Positions 13,201 through 25,300 of a DNA stretch of 64,000 nucleotides are shown in pieces; positions within the stretch are counted from its first letter, which is position 1; each line of letters starts with the position of its first letter. The stretch spans positions 310,001 through 374,000 of the forward strand of contig SEMN01000045.1 in NCBI GenBank assembly GCA_005408345.1, in the 5' to 3' direction. A program made the translations under genes and the position numbers. The notes below the pieces were generated by a model, which saw only the letters and a list, made by a program, of their open reading frames with translations, made no database searches and was not told the DNA's origin. The stretch comes from Macquaria australasica (Eukaryota > Chordata > Actinopteri > Centrarchiformes > Percichthyidae).

Positions 13201-15566
13201 CTTTTGATTAAAGTCTACTGACGACCATAATTAACTTGCTAAACTTGAAGGTGTTTGTCATAGGCCCCATTTACACTCGTCATTTCAAGTGTCTCATTTC
13301 CATTTTTCATTTACACTTCACCACATGTACGCCTGTCTGTGGGCCAGATCACAAATCTGATTGCAATCTTGGTTTTCCAGGCTACATGCAATTCAGGGTT
13401 GGCCCTCCTCCACTCCAAAGGGATAATGCACCTGAAGCTGTTTGGTAGCCAAAAACACCAGAAGAAGAATAACTCATGCACTTTAACAGTTTAGCTAGCC
13501 ACTCTCTCACCCATACAGATCATTCAGTGGTTGAACTGATCAGGGATCAGTTAAATGCTACAGCAGCTCGGTGTACCTTGCGTTTGATCTTATGTGTAGA
13601 AATGTCTGGAGCTATGTTTTGCTTTAATGAGACAGAGAACAATGACTAATATCAGTGTACTTTTAGGACAGAGGAGGCAGACCATGGATGTGTTAAGAAA
13701 ATCAGACAGTGAGTGGCTGTTTTCACAGACTGCTTACTGACGTAGTTATACTATGGGAGGAGGAGTAAACATTATGTGTGTGTCTTGGAGAGACGGATGC
13801 ATTTACACCTTTTCAGCATCTAGCTAGAATGCATCTCGGATTTCAATTGTTCTCGAATGCTTCTTGGATGCATTTATACTTGATCCACCCGAGATGCATG
13901 ACGTGACTAAGTGTAAATGGGGTCTTAGCGAGGGGTATGATTATAAAGACAGATACTAAAGTTGAACGCTCACATGGACAGAAGAGGTTGTGTGAAGAAT
14001 GAATGGGTAGAATCTGGAGACTAATTGAATGGTCTCTACTTTTATCTACTAAAAGGACCCTGTTATTAAGCTTTCAGGATGGAAATAATACTGGGTATGT
14101 TTCAAGCAGTAAATCAGTAATGCCAAGTCTAAGTAGAATGATTCTGCTGGGCTTTCATTGTATGAAGTTGAAGATGATTGCAAGCAGCAACCCTCTGCTG
14201 AAGGAGAGGATATAATTCATGTCCCTGTAGTGTGGATAAGGATGTAATTGAGGCCACCTGCTCAGAAGCCAGTGATGGAGGCAGTGCTTTTGTAGCAGCG
14301 TTGTAAGCAGCAGACAGGTGGTGTTGGAGTCTTGTCCCCCTTTGAGGCTTTCTTTTACATGACATGGCTTCCTTTACACCTCGTTCAAACCATCTATCAC
14401 AATATTTGGTTTCACCAACATACAGATCAGTGTCTGTACACTGCTCTTGAACAGCGTTGCTCTGCTGATGAGTAGCTATGCAGTTCTGTGTGGGAACTAA
14501 GAATTGTCGTAGTGTGGTTTTAAAATGCCAGTTCAAAGTTGCTCATAGTTGCTCCTCCTTTGTGAAATTGATGCTGAAGATCCACCCAGTTGCTGTGGGG
14601 TTTTTTTCTCCCTTCAGTTGTTTTGTCTCAGTTTCTGCATCGTTGTTCCTCTGGATGAACCATGTCGTTGTGGGGATCAGTTGTACCACCAATCAATCGA
14701 TCAATCAATTCGGAGTCAAAACAGTAATATTTTAGTCTGTTAAGCTTCCTGTATGACAGTTTTACACCCATTTGTCCATCAGTCCCAGGGGTGTCTCACT
14801 GTTGTCGCTCACTTCACTTTGCCTTTGCTCACCTCTTGTGCTGCACTTCGCTTTGGAAAGCAGAAAGGCAGCTTTATGCGTCTCTGCTTGCTTTTTGGTG
14901 TGCCATGCCAGTCCAACAAAATGTTCAACTTCGTCTTCTGACATGTCTCTCCTAGTAGTCTTGACACTAACTGCTGGTTGTAGTTTCATTGTGGGAACCG
15001 TGGTGTGTGTTTGCCTGATGCCTTCGCTCGGTAGTTGTTTCTGTACCCTGTAGGTGCTTTTGGTCCTTTGCAGAGGAAACTACTACTGTAGGGGCAGCCT
15101 GTTTGGGATGTGGCTGTTTTGCTGGCATTCCTGTAGTCTACTCTGCATGCTTCCTCTAACTTAATGCTTGCCTGTCTGTCTGTATGATGTCAAAGTAAAA
15201 CAATTTAACACAACACATGTGCTTGTGACTTATGGGGAATAAGTCATCTGTGAGTGGATTCAGTCTCAGTTAAAATAAAGAATGAACCTGTACAATTCAT
15301 AATTTTTTTTCTCTTTGGCCTGACACCTGCTTTGTGTTTGGCCAGTCAGCAGGGAAGCAGATGTAAAAATGCTACTACTTTATGTTAGTGCCAGTGTAAC
15401 AAAAACAGCGATTCAATAAACTATGTGATAACAGATTTATTGATTTGCTTTGAAAGAAAGGTTATAAGGGAAACCTTACTGATCTATCTGTCAAAGCCAC
15501 ATTTCACTTTTATTTAGCACTTACTGAAGCATAATGACGTTATTCTTATGTTCACTGTATATTTGT

Positions 15567-15597
<31 letters not shown>

Positions 15598-18500
15598 CTC
15601 GAGGTGACGGATGGCAGCAGCCCTCTCTGCTTCTGAGGCATGACTCTGTGGACTCGGGGGTGGCCAAAGGAGGGCATGGCGGGCTGGCAGGGGGCTCGTG
15701 TTGGAAGGAAACACCCAGCTGGCATGGAGCCCCGCGGGGTGCCCAGGACGGCCACCACCACCAGGGACGCCACCCCAAACGGGTAGGAGGCGACAGGGAC
15801 AGGCAGGGGGCGCACCGGCAGCGCAATGGCAACTTTCATCCCCGCAAGGGCACCTCGTACCAGGACAAGTTCCCCAACGAGGAACGCAAAGACGGCAAGG
15901 ACGACAAGCTGAAGTTTGTGGAAGAGGACTTTGTGAGTCGATAAGCTTCACTGGTTTTTCCTAAGCATGCCACTTACCTTGACATAGTTAAACAAAGAGG
16001 CTTCAGAATGCAGTCAGCTATGAATTAAGACTGTATTTTTTAGGAAAATAATGCACCTGAAGCTGTTTGGTAGCTGGGGTTACATTTGACATTTTCTCCC
16101 CAAATGTGATAAAAAATATTATGCATCACAAGAGTTTCTCTTCACTGACCCATTAGGTTTAATGCAGTCAGCAACAACATGGTCAGATTCTTGGATGCCA
16201 ACGTAACTTGAAAATACAACATTTGAATGCTGTTATTTAATGCAGGTGCTTAATGCTTTTTCTTTTTAGCCTTCCCTCAACCCTGAAACAACCGGAAAGC
16301 CTGGGACTCAGATGCGAGCAGTGGCTCCCCATGCTGGAGTGTGGGGTAAGAGCTCCCAGTCCAGATTGGATTTGAACTTTTGAACAAACAAGAGACGATT
16401 TGAAAAGTTGAAGCTCTGTCCAGCAGTTTCTCATCCTCGCCTTTTGTAACATTGAATCACTGACTGATTGTGTTCCAGAAAACCCCCCTAGTGGCAAACA
16501 GATGGTGTCCAAAATGCTGGTTATCAAGAAGGTTTCCAAGGAGGACCCCAGCACAGCCTTCTCTGCGGGGTTTGCCACTGCTGGCGCCCTGCCCACCAAC
16601 GGCAGCAAAGCTCCTATTGCAGGCTCCAGTGTCTACAAGAACCTGGTCCCAAAGCCTGCTGTGGCCCCCACCAAAGTAGGAACAACAACTTGCTTGATTT
16701 GTTTCAGCAGACATGCAAGATAAAACCAATAAAGCACATTTGTACTAAATAATCTCCTCTCTTCCAGAGCACCCAGTGGAAATCCGGTGGTAGAGAGATC
16801 ACTAAGTCTGGCCTTCACATGCCAGGTCGAGATTCAGTCTTCACCAGCCCCATCTCTGCAGCCAAACCCAGCACCCCAGTCAGTGCACCACAGCACAACA
16901 CCCCAAAAGAGGTGAGGACAAAAGGAAAAAGACGAGTGACTTCATGTCCAGAATTACAGCAGACAAGAACAGTTTTTTTTAAATGTCGCAGTTTACTCCA
17001 ACTTCCTACTAACACGTCAAACTGCACAGCAAGCAAACTGGTCACATTCAAGTGTAGAAGTCTGTGTTAAACTCTTAGTTCAGTAGCTGGCCTGTCCCCG
17101 TGTAATTAAATCACAGGTTTGATCTAAACATAGTAATTATGCGTTAGTGTGGTTGGTGACTGATCATGTTTTCCTTTTGCAGCAGTTTATGTGCTCTGCC
17201 TTCTGTGCAGTGTATTCAAATATTGTAATCTATGGTCATAAACTTGAATATTTAAAACCACTGAACCTCATGTCTGCAACTGCCACAATTTGATCCAAAG
17301 TTTTTTTTTATTTCAGCATACATTTGGCTCTGCTTCTGGCAACTGGCACATTATGTTTTTCCTCCAATTTTCAGGCAGTTAAAATGCCTGATCATTGTTG
17401 ACCTATTTTGAAAGATTTTACTGGCCAAATGGATTTTGTAGCTGATAGATTGGCATCAAAGTTGAAAAAATAATTATGTCAACTCTTTTCTTCTTTTCTT
17501 GGCTTCCCTTGGTCCCTCTCTCCCTTCCTGCACTACCGTCACACCTACAGCACCCTTCCAGCACGACCCCTCCCATAGACATTGCCCCGTCGAGGCTGAA
17601 GCTGATGCGTCGCGGTCCAGACCGTAAGAGCGAGTTCCTGCGGGCTCTAAAGGACGAGGGCACCGGAGAGCTGACAACAAGCAGCAGCCCAGGAACATCA
17701 GGAGAGGTAGGCAGCCGTTTGATTTCACAAACAGTTGGTGCCTTCAAATGGGGCCGTGTTTACGAGAAGAGTCCATATGAACGCCCCCCCTCCCGTGGTA
17801 TTCACAATCTTGTAAGTGGAAATTTTCTGAAAGTTCACAAGCTGTGACGTGTTTGCTGATGTTTTCAGAAATGGCAGAGGCCATGGAAGTTCATTTTTCG
17901 GTGGATATTAAGTTAATATATTGTAATTTTAGTCGTATAGTGTTTTTTCCTGGTTATTTTATAATATGTCTGAGAGAAAAATGTTATAAATAGAAAGTCA
18001 GCATTTCTTGGAAAGAAGTGAGGAAAGTCAAGAGAACAACAGGGAGACTGTTGGCGTCCATGTTACCATCGCCTAGCAGCGGTATTCTCGCGACTTACCA
18101 CTTGAATGCCAAGCATATCGTGTACACGATCCTTCCCATGTCGTAACCAGGAGCTCACAAGTTCCATTTGAAGGCAGCATTTCACACAGGACAGCACAGT
18201 AGTTACAGGTAATGACAGATGCGTGACAGACCTGTTAATTCTTGGGCACATTATTCCTTTCAAAAATGGAATTCTACTTGCACAGTCCCGAACAGGAGCT
18301 ATACTTTTTGTCTGCACATAAAGGACAGTAGGTACATGAAATTCTGAAACTTTGAAGTGCTCAATCCAGCAGCTAAATATTTCAAAACTCCAAAAGAAAT
18401 CCATGACATTTTGGTTTTGCTCCACTTTTGACTGCAAGTCCGACTGTTTGCAATTGAGGAGAGAGAAAAAACATTTTTAAAGTGTGTTTTCTTGCTGTGT

Positions 18501-19123
18501 GAATTTTCTCAGGGTGAAAGCAGCACCCCAGAGCCCAAAGCCTACAGTGAGGAAGTCTGCCACGAGAACGGTCTGTCCTACTCCCTCAGCGACTCAGACA
18601 CCGAACACCTGTCCAGCTCCCTGGAGGCAGAGCACAGGTAGGACACTGCTAACAGCCTTACAAACACACGTGCGCGCGCACACGCAGGCAACTGAGCAGA
18701 AAATGGCTATGCTTTTCTAGGTTGCTAAAGGCCATGGGCTGGCAGGAGTACCCAGAAAATGATGACAACTTCCTGCCTCTGACAGAGGACGAGCTGAGAG
18801 AGTTCCAGACTAAAACTGAACAGGTGAGCACGCAGAGAAACGTCTCGTGTCACTGACTTGCTTTAGCTTTTCCCCTCTTCCTAAATTAAAAGTGAGAAAA
18901 GATGAACAGGGTATCTCGTTCACACTCTTAATTGTCCGTGTCTTTTGACCAGCTAAAGAGGAACGGCATGCAGAGGAATGGGGCTCTCCCGAGGGCGCGG
19001 GGTGTGACCCTCCACTTCACCCCCTGGAGGAGTGTGGCGGAGGCGAACGTCGAGGAGGGCTCCGAGTCCGAAACCAGTAGCAGCAGCCAGACCTCTGACG
19101 ACGACGACTGCATCAAATCCTAA
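10246..19123 (+). CDS. gpbp1l1: GC-rich promoter-binding protein 1-like 1 (vasculin-like)
   Basis: Ten coding exons: 10246-10305, 12716-12845, 15604-15932, 16270-16345, 16479-16675, 16768-16911, 17551-17706, 18513-18637, 18721-18823, 18953-19123, giving 496 aa (human GPBP1L1 is 474). The start exon encodes MAQHDFVPAWLNFSTPQ, identical to the family N-terminus. Conserved blocks follow: SRRRHNSSDGFFNNGSLR, QPSLLLRHDSVDSG, EEDFPSLNPE, KMLVIKKVSKEDP, SVYKNLVPKP, SSTTPPIDI, RKSEFLRALKD and the vasculin C-terminal box LLKAMGWQEYPEND. The protein ends in an acidic/serine tail (SSSSQTSDDDD). Vasculin relatives bind GC-rich promoters and activate transcription in the nucleus (family knowledge). The paralogue GPBP1 is less likely because the tail and N-terminal spacing fit GPBP1L1. 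Divergent from tmem69, convergent with nasp. Confidence 0.94.
10455..10480. repeat. (GT)n microsatellite
   Basis: Uninterrupted GT run of about 13 units inside a gpbp1l1 intron. Confidence 0.95.
10879..11507. mobile_element. Non-autonomous DNA transposon (MITE-like), ~630 bp
   Basis: The left end AGGCTACATTCACACTGCAA and the reverse complement of the right end AGGCTACGTTCAGACTGCAG are near-identical terminal inverted repeats. The interior has no coding frame. This end sequence resembles widespread fish inverted-repeat elements, probably hAT type; the superfamily is inferred. Confidence 0.7.
13262..13926. mobile_element. Non-autonomous DNA transposon with GGCCCCATTTACACT ends
   Basis: The left end AGGCCCCATTTACACT and right end AGTGTAAATGGGGTCT are terminal inverted repeats of about 15 bp with few mismatches, enclosing roughly 665 bp without a coding frame. 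An internal 27-bp string at 13423-13449 recurs at 16048-16074. Confidence 0.65.
14215..14450 (-). mobile_element. Degenerate Penelope-like element fragment (GIY-YIG region)
   Basis: A minus-strand open frame contains DLYVGETKYCDRWFERGVKE followed shortly by LQHHLSAAYNAATKALP. This resembles the C-terminal endonuclease region of Penelope-like retroelements of fish (a YxGET box, then DRWFERGVKEA and a HHLSxxYN motif). The surrounding frame is not intact. The family assignment is from memory of the motif and is moderate. Confidence 0.5.
15567..15594. repeat. (TC)n microsatellite next to a splice acceptor
   Basis: Pure TC run of about 14 units ending nine bases before the acceptor AG at 15602-15603 of a gpbp1l1 coding exon. 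It forms most of that exon's polypyrimidine tract. Confidence 0.9.
16048..16074 (+). repeat. 27-bp repeat of the 13423-13449 segment
   Basis: ataatgcacctgaagctgtt and the following seven bases are identical to 13423-13449. It lies in the next gpbp1l1 intron and is probably a relic of a second copy of the 13.3 kb element. Confidence 0.6.
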
Positions 19124-19549
19124 CGTGGCTTTACGGAACAAAAAAAAACACAACAACACAACAGCCAACACAACATCCCAGCAAGCAATCCCCCTCTTCC
19201 TCTCTCATCTTTGTTTTTAGAGCACCATTTTGAATTTCTTTTGTTTTGATTTTTTTTGTTGTCATTCTTGCACAAGGGAAAAACCAATCATATTCCAGTG
19301 AAGGGGGAGATTCCTGCTCCGCCAGACGTCGTTTTCCCTGCGTTTCCTCCTTCACTGCAGTCTCTGCCCTCTTTGACCCGAACACCCACCCACCCCCTCC
19401 TCCTCCTCCCCTTCTTCCTTTTTCTTCCTCGCTTCGTGGAACTGAAGTGTTCATCAAGAAAAGAAGGGCAATGAATGCACACTTGATTCTGCTTTAAACA
19501 GACTAACTCATTTCATTGATGATGCTGATGACACATTATTAATGATATT

Positions 19550-19555
19550 AATAAA
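19550..19555 (+). terminator. gpbp1l1 poly(A) signal
   Basis: AATAAA 427 bases after the gpbp1l1 stop codon. The intervening 3'UTR is CT-rich. Confidence 0.6.
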
Positions 19556-20251
19556 AATTGGTTCCTGACAAGCTGATATGTTTCAATATGAATCTGGCTA
19601 CTGTGGTGTTTGAGTCAGTTTTAAAAGTCCACATTGATCCCACACTGCCTTGTAGGAAAATTCTTGATTCTTGAGTGGCAAGATCATGAATTTTCACTAA
19701 AATGCTGCCATTTGTATAGATGCAGCTATAAAGCAGCCATGTCTTTCTCTGCCAAGAACAAAAAAGCATTTCCCACTAAAACTGGTTTTATGAGTCCTGA
19801 ATATAACTGGTTCCTATATTTTGAATTGCTCTAGGACAGGACTGTAGCTTTAAAAAAGGGCACTTGTCTCCTTAGTTTTGGAATGAAAGCAGATAGATGA
19901 TCTGTATGTATGTTTTGTGGTGTAGTGCAAGAACAAAGAGCCTTCACTTTGAGATACCATTGTAGAACAAAACCACACCCTTTCCAGGAAGATGGTCATA
20001 TAAAATATTAATGCAAAGGCAATGACATTTCTAAACAAACTGGCTTTTGTAAAGAAATGATGAAACAATGTTTTAAAGGGAAAGTTTTATCAGTGTAGTC
20101 ATGCTGATGTTCAGCTGTCGTTTGGACTCTCAAATATGCAGGTGTCAGAATTACATACATGATTACATACATACGATTTTTAAAGTTTTCCACTAAAAAT
20201 ATGTCTAAGTCTATCTTGGGAAAATTCTAGATGTTGCATTTCTTCAACATA

Positions 20252-20465
20252 GACCTTTTTTGCAGCACACATTTTGACTTGTCAGCAGGAAAAGTACAGG
20301 TGTTGCTAATCACATTAACAAAGGCTTAATTACACTCAGGTGTCCCAGTAAGCCATAAACCAGCATGCACGATACAGGGCCCTGACACTGGACCAGAGCC
20401 GTGATCAGTGTAACTTTTTACACCTGTACCTTTAATTCTATAAGTCAAGCTGTCTGCCGTGATAA
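20252..20465. mobile_element. TIR element, copy A (GACCTTTTTTGCAGCACACA end)
   Basis: The left end gaccttttttgcagcacaca followed by ttttgacttgtcag matches the ends of the copies at 20819 and 53559. The right end is degenerate (gtcaagctgtctgccgtg). The interior shares agtaagcc and gcagcatgc-like blocks with the others. Confidence 0.5.
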
Positions 20466-20643
20466 ATGGTCGACCGCAAATAAATAGTAAAACCATCACA
20501 ATAACACTGATCCTTCCATTACTGTTAGCCTTGTCTCATTAGTTTATGCTTTAATTATTCTCCAGCGTGTCCTGCCCAGATATCCTTTGGGAGCTTAAGT
20601 TCAGCAACACAATTCACACAAAAGTTAGATATTTCTTCACATA

Positions 20644-21043
20644 GACCTTTTTTTCGCAGCAGACATTCTGCTTGTCATAGCAAGTTAAGTACAGGTGTAA
20701 TCAATAACCTTTATCAATAAAGGCTGCTATCCATTGAAATGTTAGTTCCAAGGCCTTGCTTATGGACATACACTGAAACAGAAATGGAACAGTGCCATTG
20801 CTGTGCTCTTCCTGCTATAGGCCTTTTTCACAGCAGACATTTTGACTTGTCATAATAATGCTACTAATAACATTAACAATGGCTCTGTTATATTCAAGTG
20901 TAAGCCGTGACAGTGAGCCCCGAAGCAGCTAAATGGAATTCAGCCATTGTTATATCTATTGTTTACACCTTTGATGTTACCGTCACGTCAAAATGTCTTC
21001 CTTGAAAAAGGCCATAAGTCAAAATGTCTGTTGTGAATGAGGC
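20644..21043. mobile_element. TIR element, copy B, apparently interrupted by copy C
   Basis: The left end is gaccttttttttcgcagcag with acattctgcttgtcat. A matching right end, gtcaaaatgtctgttgtgaa followed by tgaggcc, occurs at about 21018-21043, just beyond copy C. The simplest reading is that copy C inserted into copy B. The nesting is inferred. Confidence 0.4.
20819..21014. mobile_element. TIR element, copy C (~196 bp)
   Basis: Left end AGGCCTTTTTCACAGCAGAC with ATTTTGACTTG; right end CGTCAAAATGTCTTCCTTGA with AAAAGGCCAT. The inverted ends match over about 30 bp with few differences. No coding capacity, so it is MITE-like. ATA flanks both sides, a possible short target duplication. Confidence 0.7.
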
Positions 21044-21619
21044 CTATTAACTTGAAAGAACATGAGTCAGTATAATATGATTCGACAAATCTAAGTCCCA
21101 CACATGACAAAGCATGAACCTGTGACAACGGCATCAGTTAGCCTACATGTCAAGTCAGCTTTTAAATATCTAATCCAAGAAGGATAAACACATTTCAGTT
21201 AGTGGATAAATACAATGAGGTTCTAGTTCAGCGTCACCATTAAAAAGATGTTATTCTTGTTTTGAACTCCGAATTAAACAGCAGCACCCACATTAATACT
21301 TGAGGTGATATGCTGAAGCTCCACATTGAATGAGGTTGAAAATAAAGGACACTAAATGTTTATTTATTTTGAGAATCTCTACTCATTTGTAAGCAAATAT
21401 TTTTGGCACAAAACTGACAAGGGAACACATATTGAATGTAGAAGTAGCCTCCAGCTAAGGAAACATTGTACTACCTGTATGAATTTTTGGGGACTTCCTT
21501 CTTCCACTAGAGATAAATTGTGTTTTTGACAGCAGGCATTTGTGTACAACTACTTCTCTGTTCCGTGTCTGGGTTTTGCTCTCAGAGATTTATCAAACCA
21601 CGTTTATCAAATAATATTC

Positions 21620-21625
21620 TTTATT
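21620..21625 (-). terminator. nasp poly(A) signal
   Basis: TTTATT on the plus strand is AATAAA on the minus strand. It fits a terminal noncoding nasp exon that would start at an acceptor near 21788 (minus-strand ctctttcag), after a 3'UTR intron whose donor follows position 22315. Confidence 0.5.
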
Positions 21626-22332
21626 GAAGTTAATAGGTTACATAAGTGAGCAAACACTAACAACAGGCACAGAAAAAGATACACGTATTTACAAAAGCAA
21701 ACAAGTGTAGCAACAGTAAGGGCTTGGCATGTTGGCGAATCCCTTCATGGGTGGAGACAAAAACAGGCAGGGAGCCCAGCTTCACTGACTGAAAGAGAAG
21801 AGGAGTTGGACTTAACAGCACAGAACAATCCGACAGTTTTGGTGGTCTGGTTTTTAACTCTTGTTGTGAGCTATAAATGGTTCGAGGAGCATTAAACTAG
21901 AGATGGGTGGATGATACCAAAGCTTCTTTCACGCCTTTGAAGCGCCAGATCTATATCTAGGCTATTTGGATAAAGCATTTATCAATTATTTTACTTTAAC
22001 ACATTGCACAATAACTTCTATATTAATGCAGCACTTATGAACAAAAGTATACAGATTTAATAACATGCAAGCTTTTTGGACTTTTGCTCACATTTGAGAC
22101 TAAAACCATTCAAATCAGAAAGGTGTTTTGGTGCTTTGGCTGTAAGTTTTACAAGATGTCGCTGCTCTGGCGTTGTTTGAAGCACCGAAGTGTTGAATCT
22201 TTCTCGGCACAAATAGAAATAAAAAAACAAATCTTCATCTGTCCATCACTGCATTAAACAGTATTGTGGCCATGCTGGTGCTGTGACAACCTCAGCAAAC
22301 ACTGCATTTCTTACCTCTGGACTTCCGAACTG

Positions 22333-25300
22333 TTAAGCGTCTCCGTTGGCTTTGTGAACACCGGTAGTCTCAGCAGCATCCTGCTTGACCTTCTTAACCA
22401 CGCCCTCTTTCACTGGACTCTCCTCTGGTTTCCTCTGAAATATAGACCGGCTCATTCAAATGAGACTACACTGTTGTGTAACCTCTACAGCTCTGTGCAA
22501 TTCATTGTCATCATTCTGCTGAAACAAACAAACGCCCGGCCGGCTCCCTCACCTTCTTCCTGACCAGGTGGGAGATGTCCGAGACTGGAGCTGTGGAGGC
22601 GTGTCCATTGGTAGAACTGACTCCGTTGGTCGATGTGCTGTTAATCTGGGCAGAGATAATGTTCTTACATACAGGCCCATCACCAGTATGTTTTCACTTA
22701 TTTCTTCAGTATGTACACATGCATACCTTTGAACTGGATGAGGAGGAGTCACCATTCTGTTCAGTGGACCCAGGGAACGCAGAGGAAGTGGAGGCTCCAT
22801 CCTGACGGGTACAAGAAATGATTTGGCTGTATCCAAAGATCACTCTGAAATCTACTGTCACGCACACTACAACTATCAATATTAATGCAAAACAATCATT
22901 CTTAAGTGTGTGAAATATCAATTTACTGAGCGATGTGTAGCGAATTAGTGACATCACAAATCCTGTCTCTTAGGAGTGCGAGTGAAAGCGCAGCCTTCCC
23001 TGACTCACCTGTACACCCTCAGCAGCTGTGCTTGCTGTTTTCAGAGCGTCTGTGGCGTCCTCCACCTTCTCCTGGATCTCTGGCAGCAGCGCCTTCAGCT
23101 CCTCCATCTCCTTCCTCTCGTCTGGCAGAGCCTCCGGGCCCTCGGCCTTGTCTAGCAGCTCCTGCAGTTTGTCTGCCAGACAAAGTGGGAATGTTAGCAG
23201 AAAAAACAAATAAAAACTTCTAAACACTGCGACGCTGATCACATCGTCTACCTTGAAAATGCGGCTGATATAAAAAAAAAAAAAAAAAGGTCCCCGAAAT
23301 ATGAAACCATGAGCGCTTAACCCTGCTTACCCAGCCGGCTCTTTATGACCGAGATGGAACTCTTCAGCTCCTCGATGGCCTGGCTGTACTGGAGATTTAA
23401 GCTGTAGGTCAGACCTAGCTGGTAGTGAGTCTCAGCAAGCAGGCGGCTGTCTGAATCCAAGTGCTTCACCTGCAGCTTCAGACACTCCTGGAAATCCTCC
23501 AACGCCTGGGTGTAATTTCCTGGAAGAGAAAGGCAGCGACTAAAGACCCATTTCTGAGGACAGTATCAGGTTTCAAACAGGTCCGCTCGTTTTGTTATTA
23601 AGTTACTGTATAGTCTGAAGGAAGAATTTAAGGCTGAAACTAACAATTTTTATTATTGACGATCATTCATATGAATCGATTAATTGTTTAGCCCAGAACC
23701 CAGGTGATGTCTACAATAACTGCTTGTTTTGTCCAACAGCCCAAAAGTTATTGCATTTACAGTGACACTAAAAACAGGGAAAAGCAGCAAATCCACATAT
23801 TTGATCGCTGGAACCTGCAAATGTTTGGCATCTTTCTTTGATACATGACTAATCATTAATTATCAAATTGTCATGATTAAAATGTCGGTGAATCCGCTAA
23901 TAATGTCAGCCCTACAAGAATGAACTAGATCCATCTCAAGCTGCCCCTCGTCCGTCAGACATTTGTAGTGGTCATGACAGAAATAAATGTGCAAAACTTG
24001 TTAGTACCCGATTCAGCAGAAACTTCACCCAGTTTCAAGTGAGTCTGGGCTGCCATGAGTTGATCCTCCTTAGACTCTTTCCTTATTTAAAAAACAAAAC
24101 AAAAAGACAAAGTTAACATGGCTGCTGTAGTCAGTTTGATAGTGAGCTCAGTGATCAGTGACAATCATGGCTACCTTTTGTAGATGACTTTAGCTACTTC
24201 CAACATCTCCCAGGCCAGCTGCAGGTTCCCCACCTCCTCCTCATCCTCGCTGTCCTGGAAAACACAAACACAGATTTGAAATCTGACACTTAAAATCAGA
24301 CATTCAGCCAATTCACTGTGATGTGCACTTTGGTCAAGTACCTTCTCAGCAGCGCCGTCTCCTTCGCCTTGCTCTTCTGTGTCGGCCTCCATTTCTGCAT
24401 TGTCGTCTTCTTCCTCCTCCTCCTCCTCATCTGAAACATCAACGTGTTTAGATAAATTGGGCAATCTCCATTAAAACCACCAGAAAGCTATTTACAATCA
24501 AGGTCTGTAGTTAAAAAGGACAGAGAGAGGAAAAAAGGAAAAGTCACCTTCTGCTTCCTCATCTCCCGATTCTTTCTCAGCCTTCTTGTCGTTTTCCGCC
24601 TTGTCTTCACTTTTGTTAACCTTGCTCTCCTTTTCTTCATCCTTCTCTTTCTCTGCCGTGCTCTGGTGCTCATCAGCAGCCTCAGTCTTTTCTACGTCGC
24701 TGTTCTTCTCTTTATCTTCGCTCTGCTTCTCTTCGACCGCCTTTGCGTCTTCACTTTTCTTTTCTGCCATGGCGTCATACACCTGAACCCTCAGCTCGTC
24801 TCTGGCCTTCTCTGTTGAAAGTTAGAGAGCGCAGTTAGGACGAGCGGTGTTAACAACTTGCCTTATAAAAATCAATGATCTAACAGCACAAAAACAAACC
24901 CAAGTAGAAAGATGGAGGTGACTGGTTTTTACTACTTTACTTCCTCACCATCAATGTTTTCTGTGCTGTCAACATTGGAGTCCTTGGGTTTTTCTTCATC
25001 CTCCTCCTCTTCTGGTACTCCTTCCAGAGCATTACCCAGGACTGAGTTCTCCATCCTACAACAATAATGTCAGTCAGGTCTGCATTTGCACGTTTCTTAA
25101 ATGCAAAATGACCAACACCGCCTAGCACAATATTAAACTAGACTAGGCTATACTATTCCTATATTTATTCATCAATCACTGACTGATGGGGGGTGGGGGG
25201 GATAATTCCAGACTAATCTTCATGATCTTACCGTGCCAAATCCAGCAGCGCTTTACCACACCAGAAGAAAGCCTCTCCACACTCGTCTGCTGTGTCTCCA

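Larger units (their letters stand above)
12846..15603 (+). other. gpbp1l1 intron with several repeat fragments
   Basis: Large intron holding the element at 13262-13926, a minus-strand Penelope-like fragment (about 14215-14450), another minus-strand open stretch (14762-14989, beginning MKLQPAVSVKTTRR, not recognised) and the CT microsatellite that abuts the next exon. Confidence 0.6.
19556..21619. other. Convergent gpbp1l1/nasp spacer with a nest of small elements
   Basis: No gene recognised. Contains three related inverted-repeat elements between 20252 and 21043. The remainder is AT-rich unique-looking sequence. Confidence 0.6.

Noticed and set aside
15514..15951. Minus-strand frames of 95-145 codons
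   Set aside because: Shadows of the GC-rich gpbp1l1 exon 15604-15932 and its CT repeat.
16815..17070. Open frames over gpbp1l1 exon 16768-16911 and its intron
   Set aside because: Frame read-through beyond the gtgagg donor; no conserved sequence follows.
17707..17847. Open extension of the gpbp1l1 exon past the donor at 17706
   Set aside because: The frame stays open for 46 codons (VGSRLISQTVGAFKWG and on), but orthologues join directly to GESSTPEPK at 18513, and gtaggc is a workable donor.
24586..24786. Ser/Leu-rich plus-strand open frame
   Set aside because: Antisense of the Glu/Lys-rich nasp exon; its composition is explained by that.
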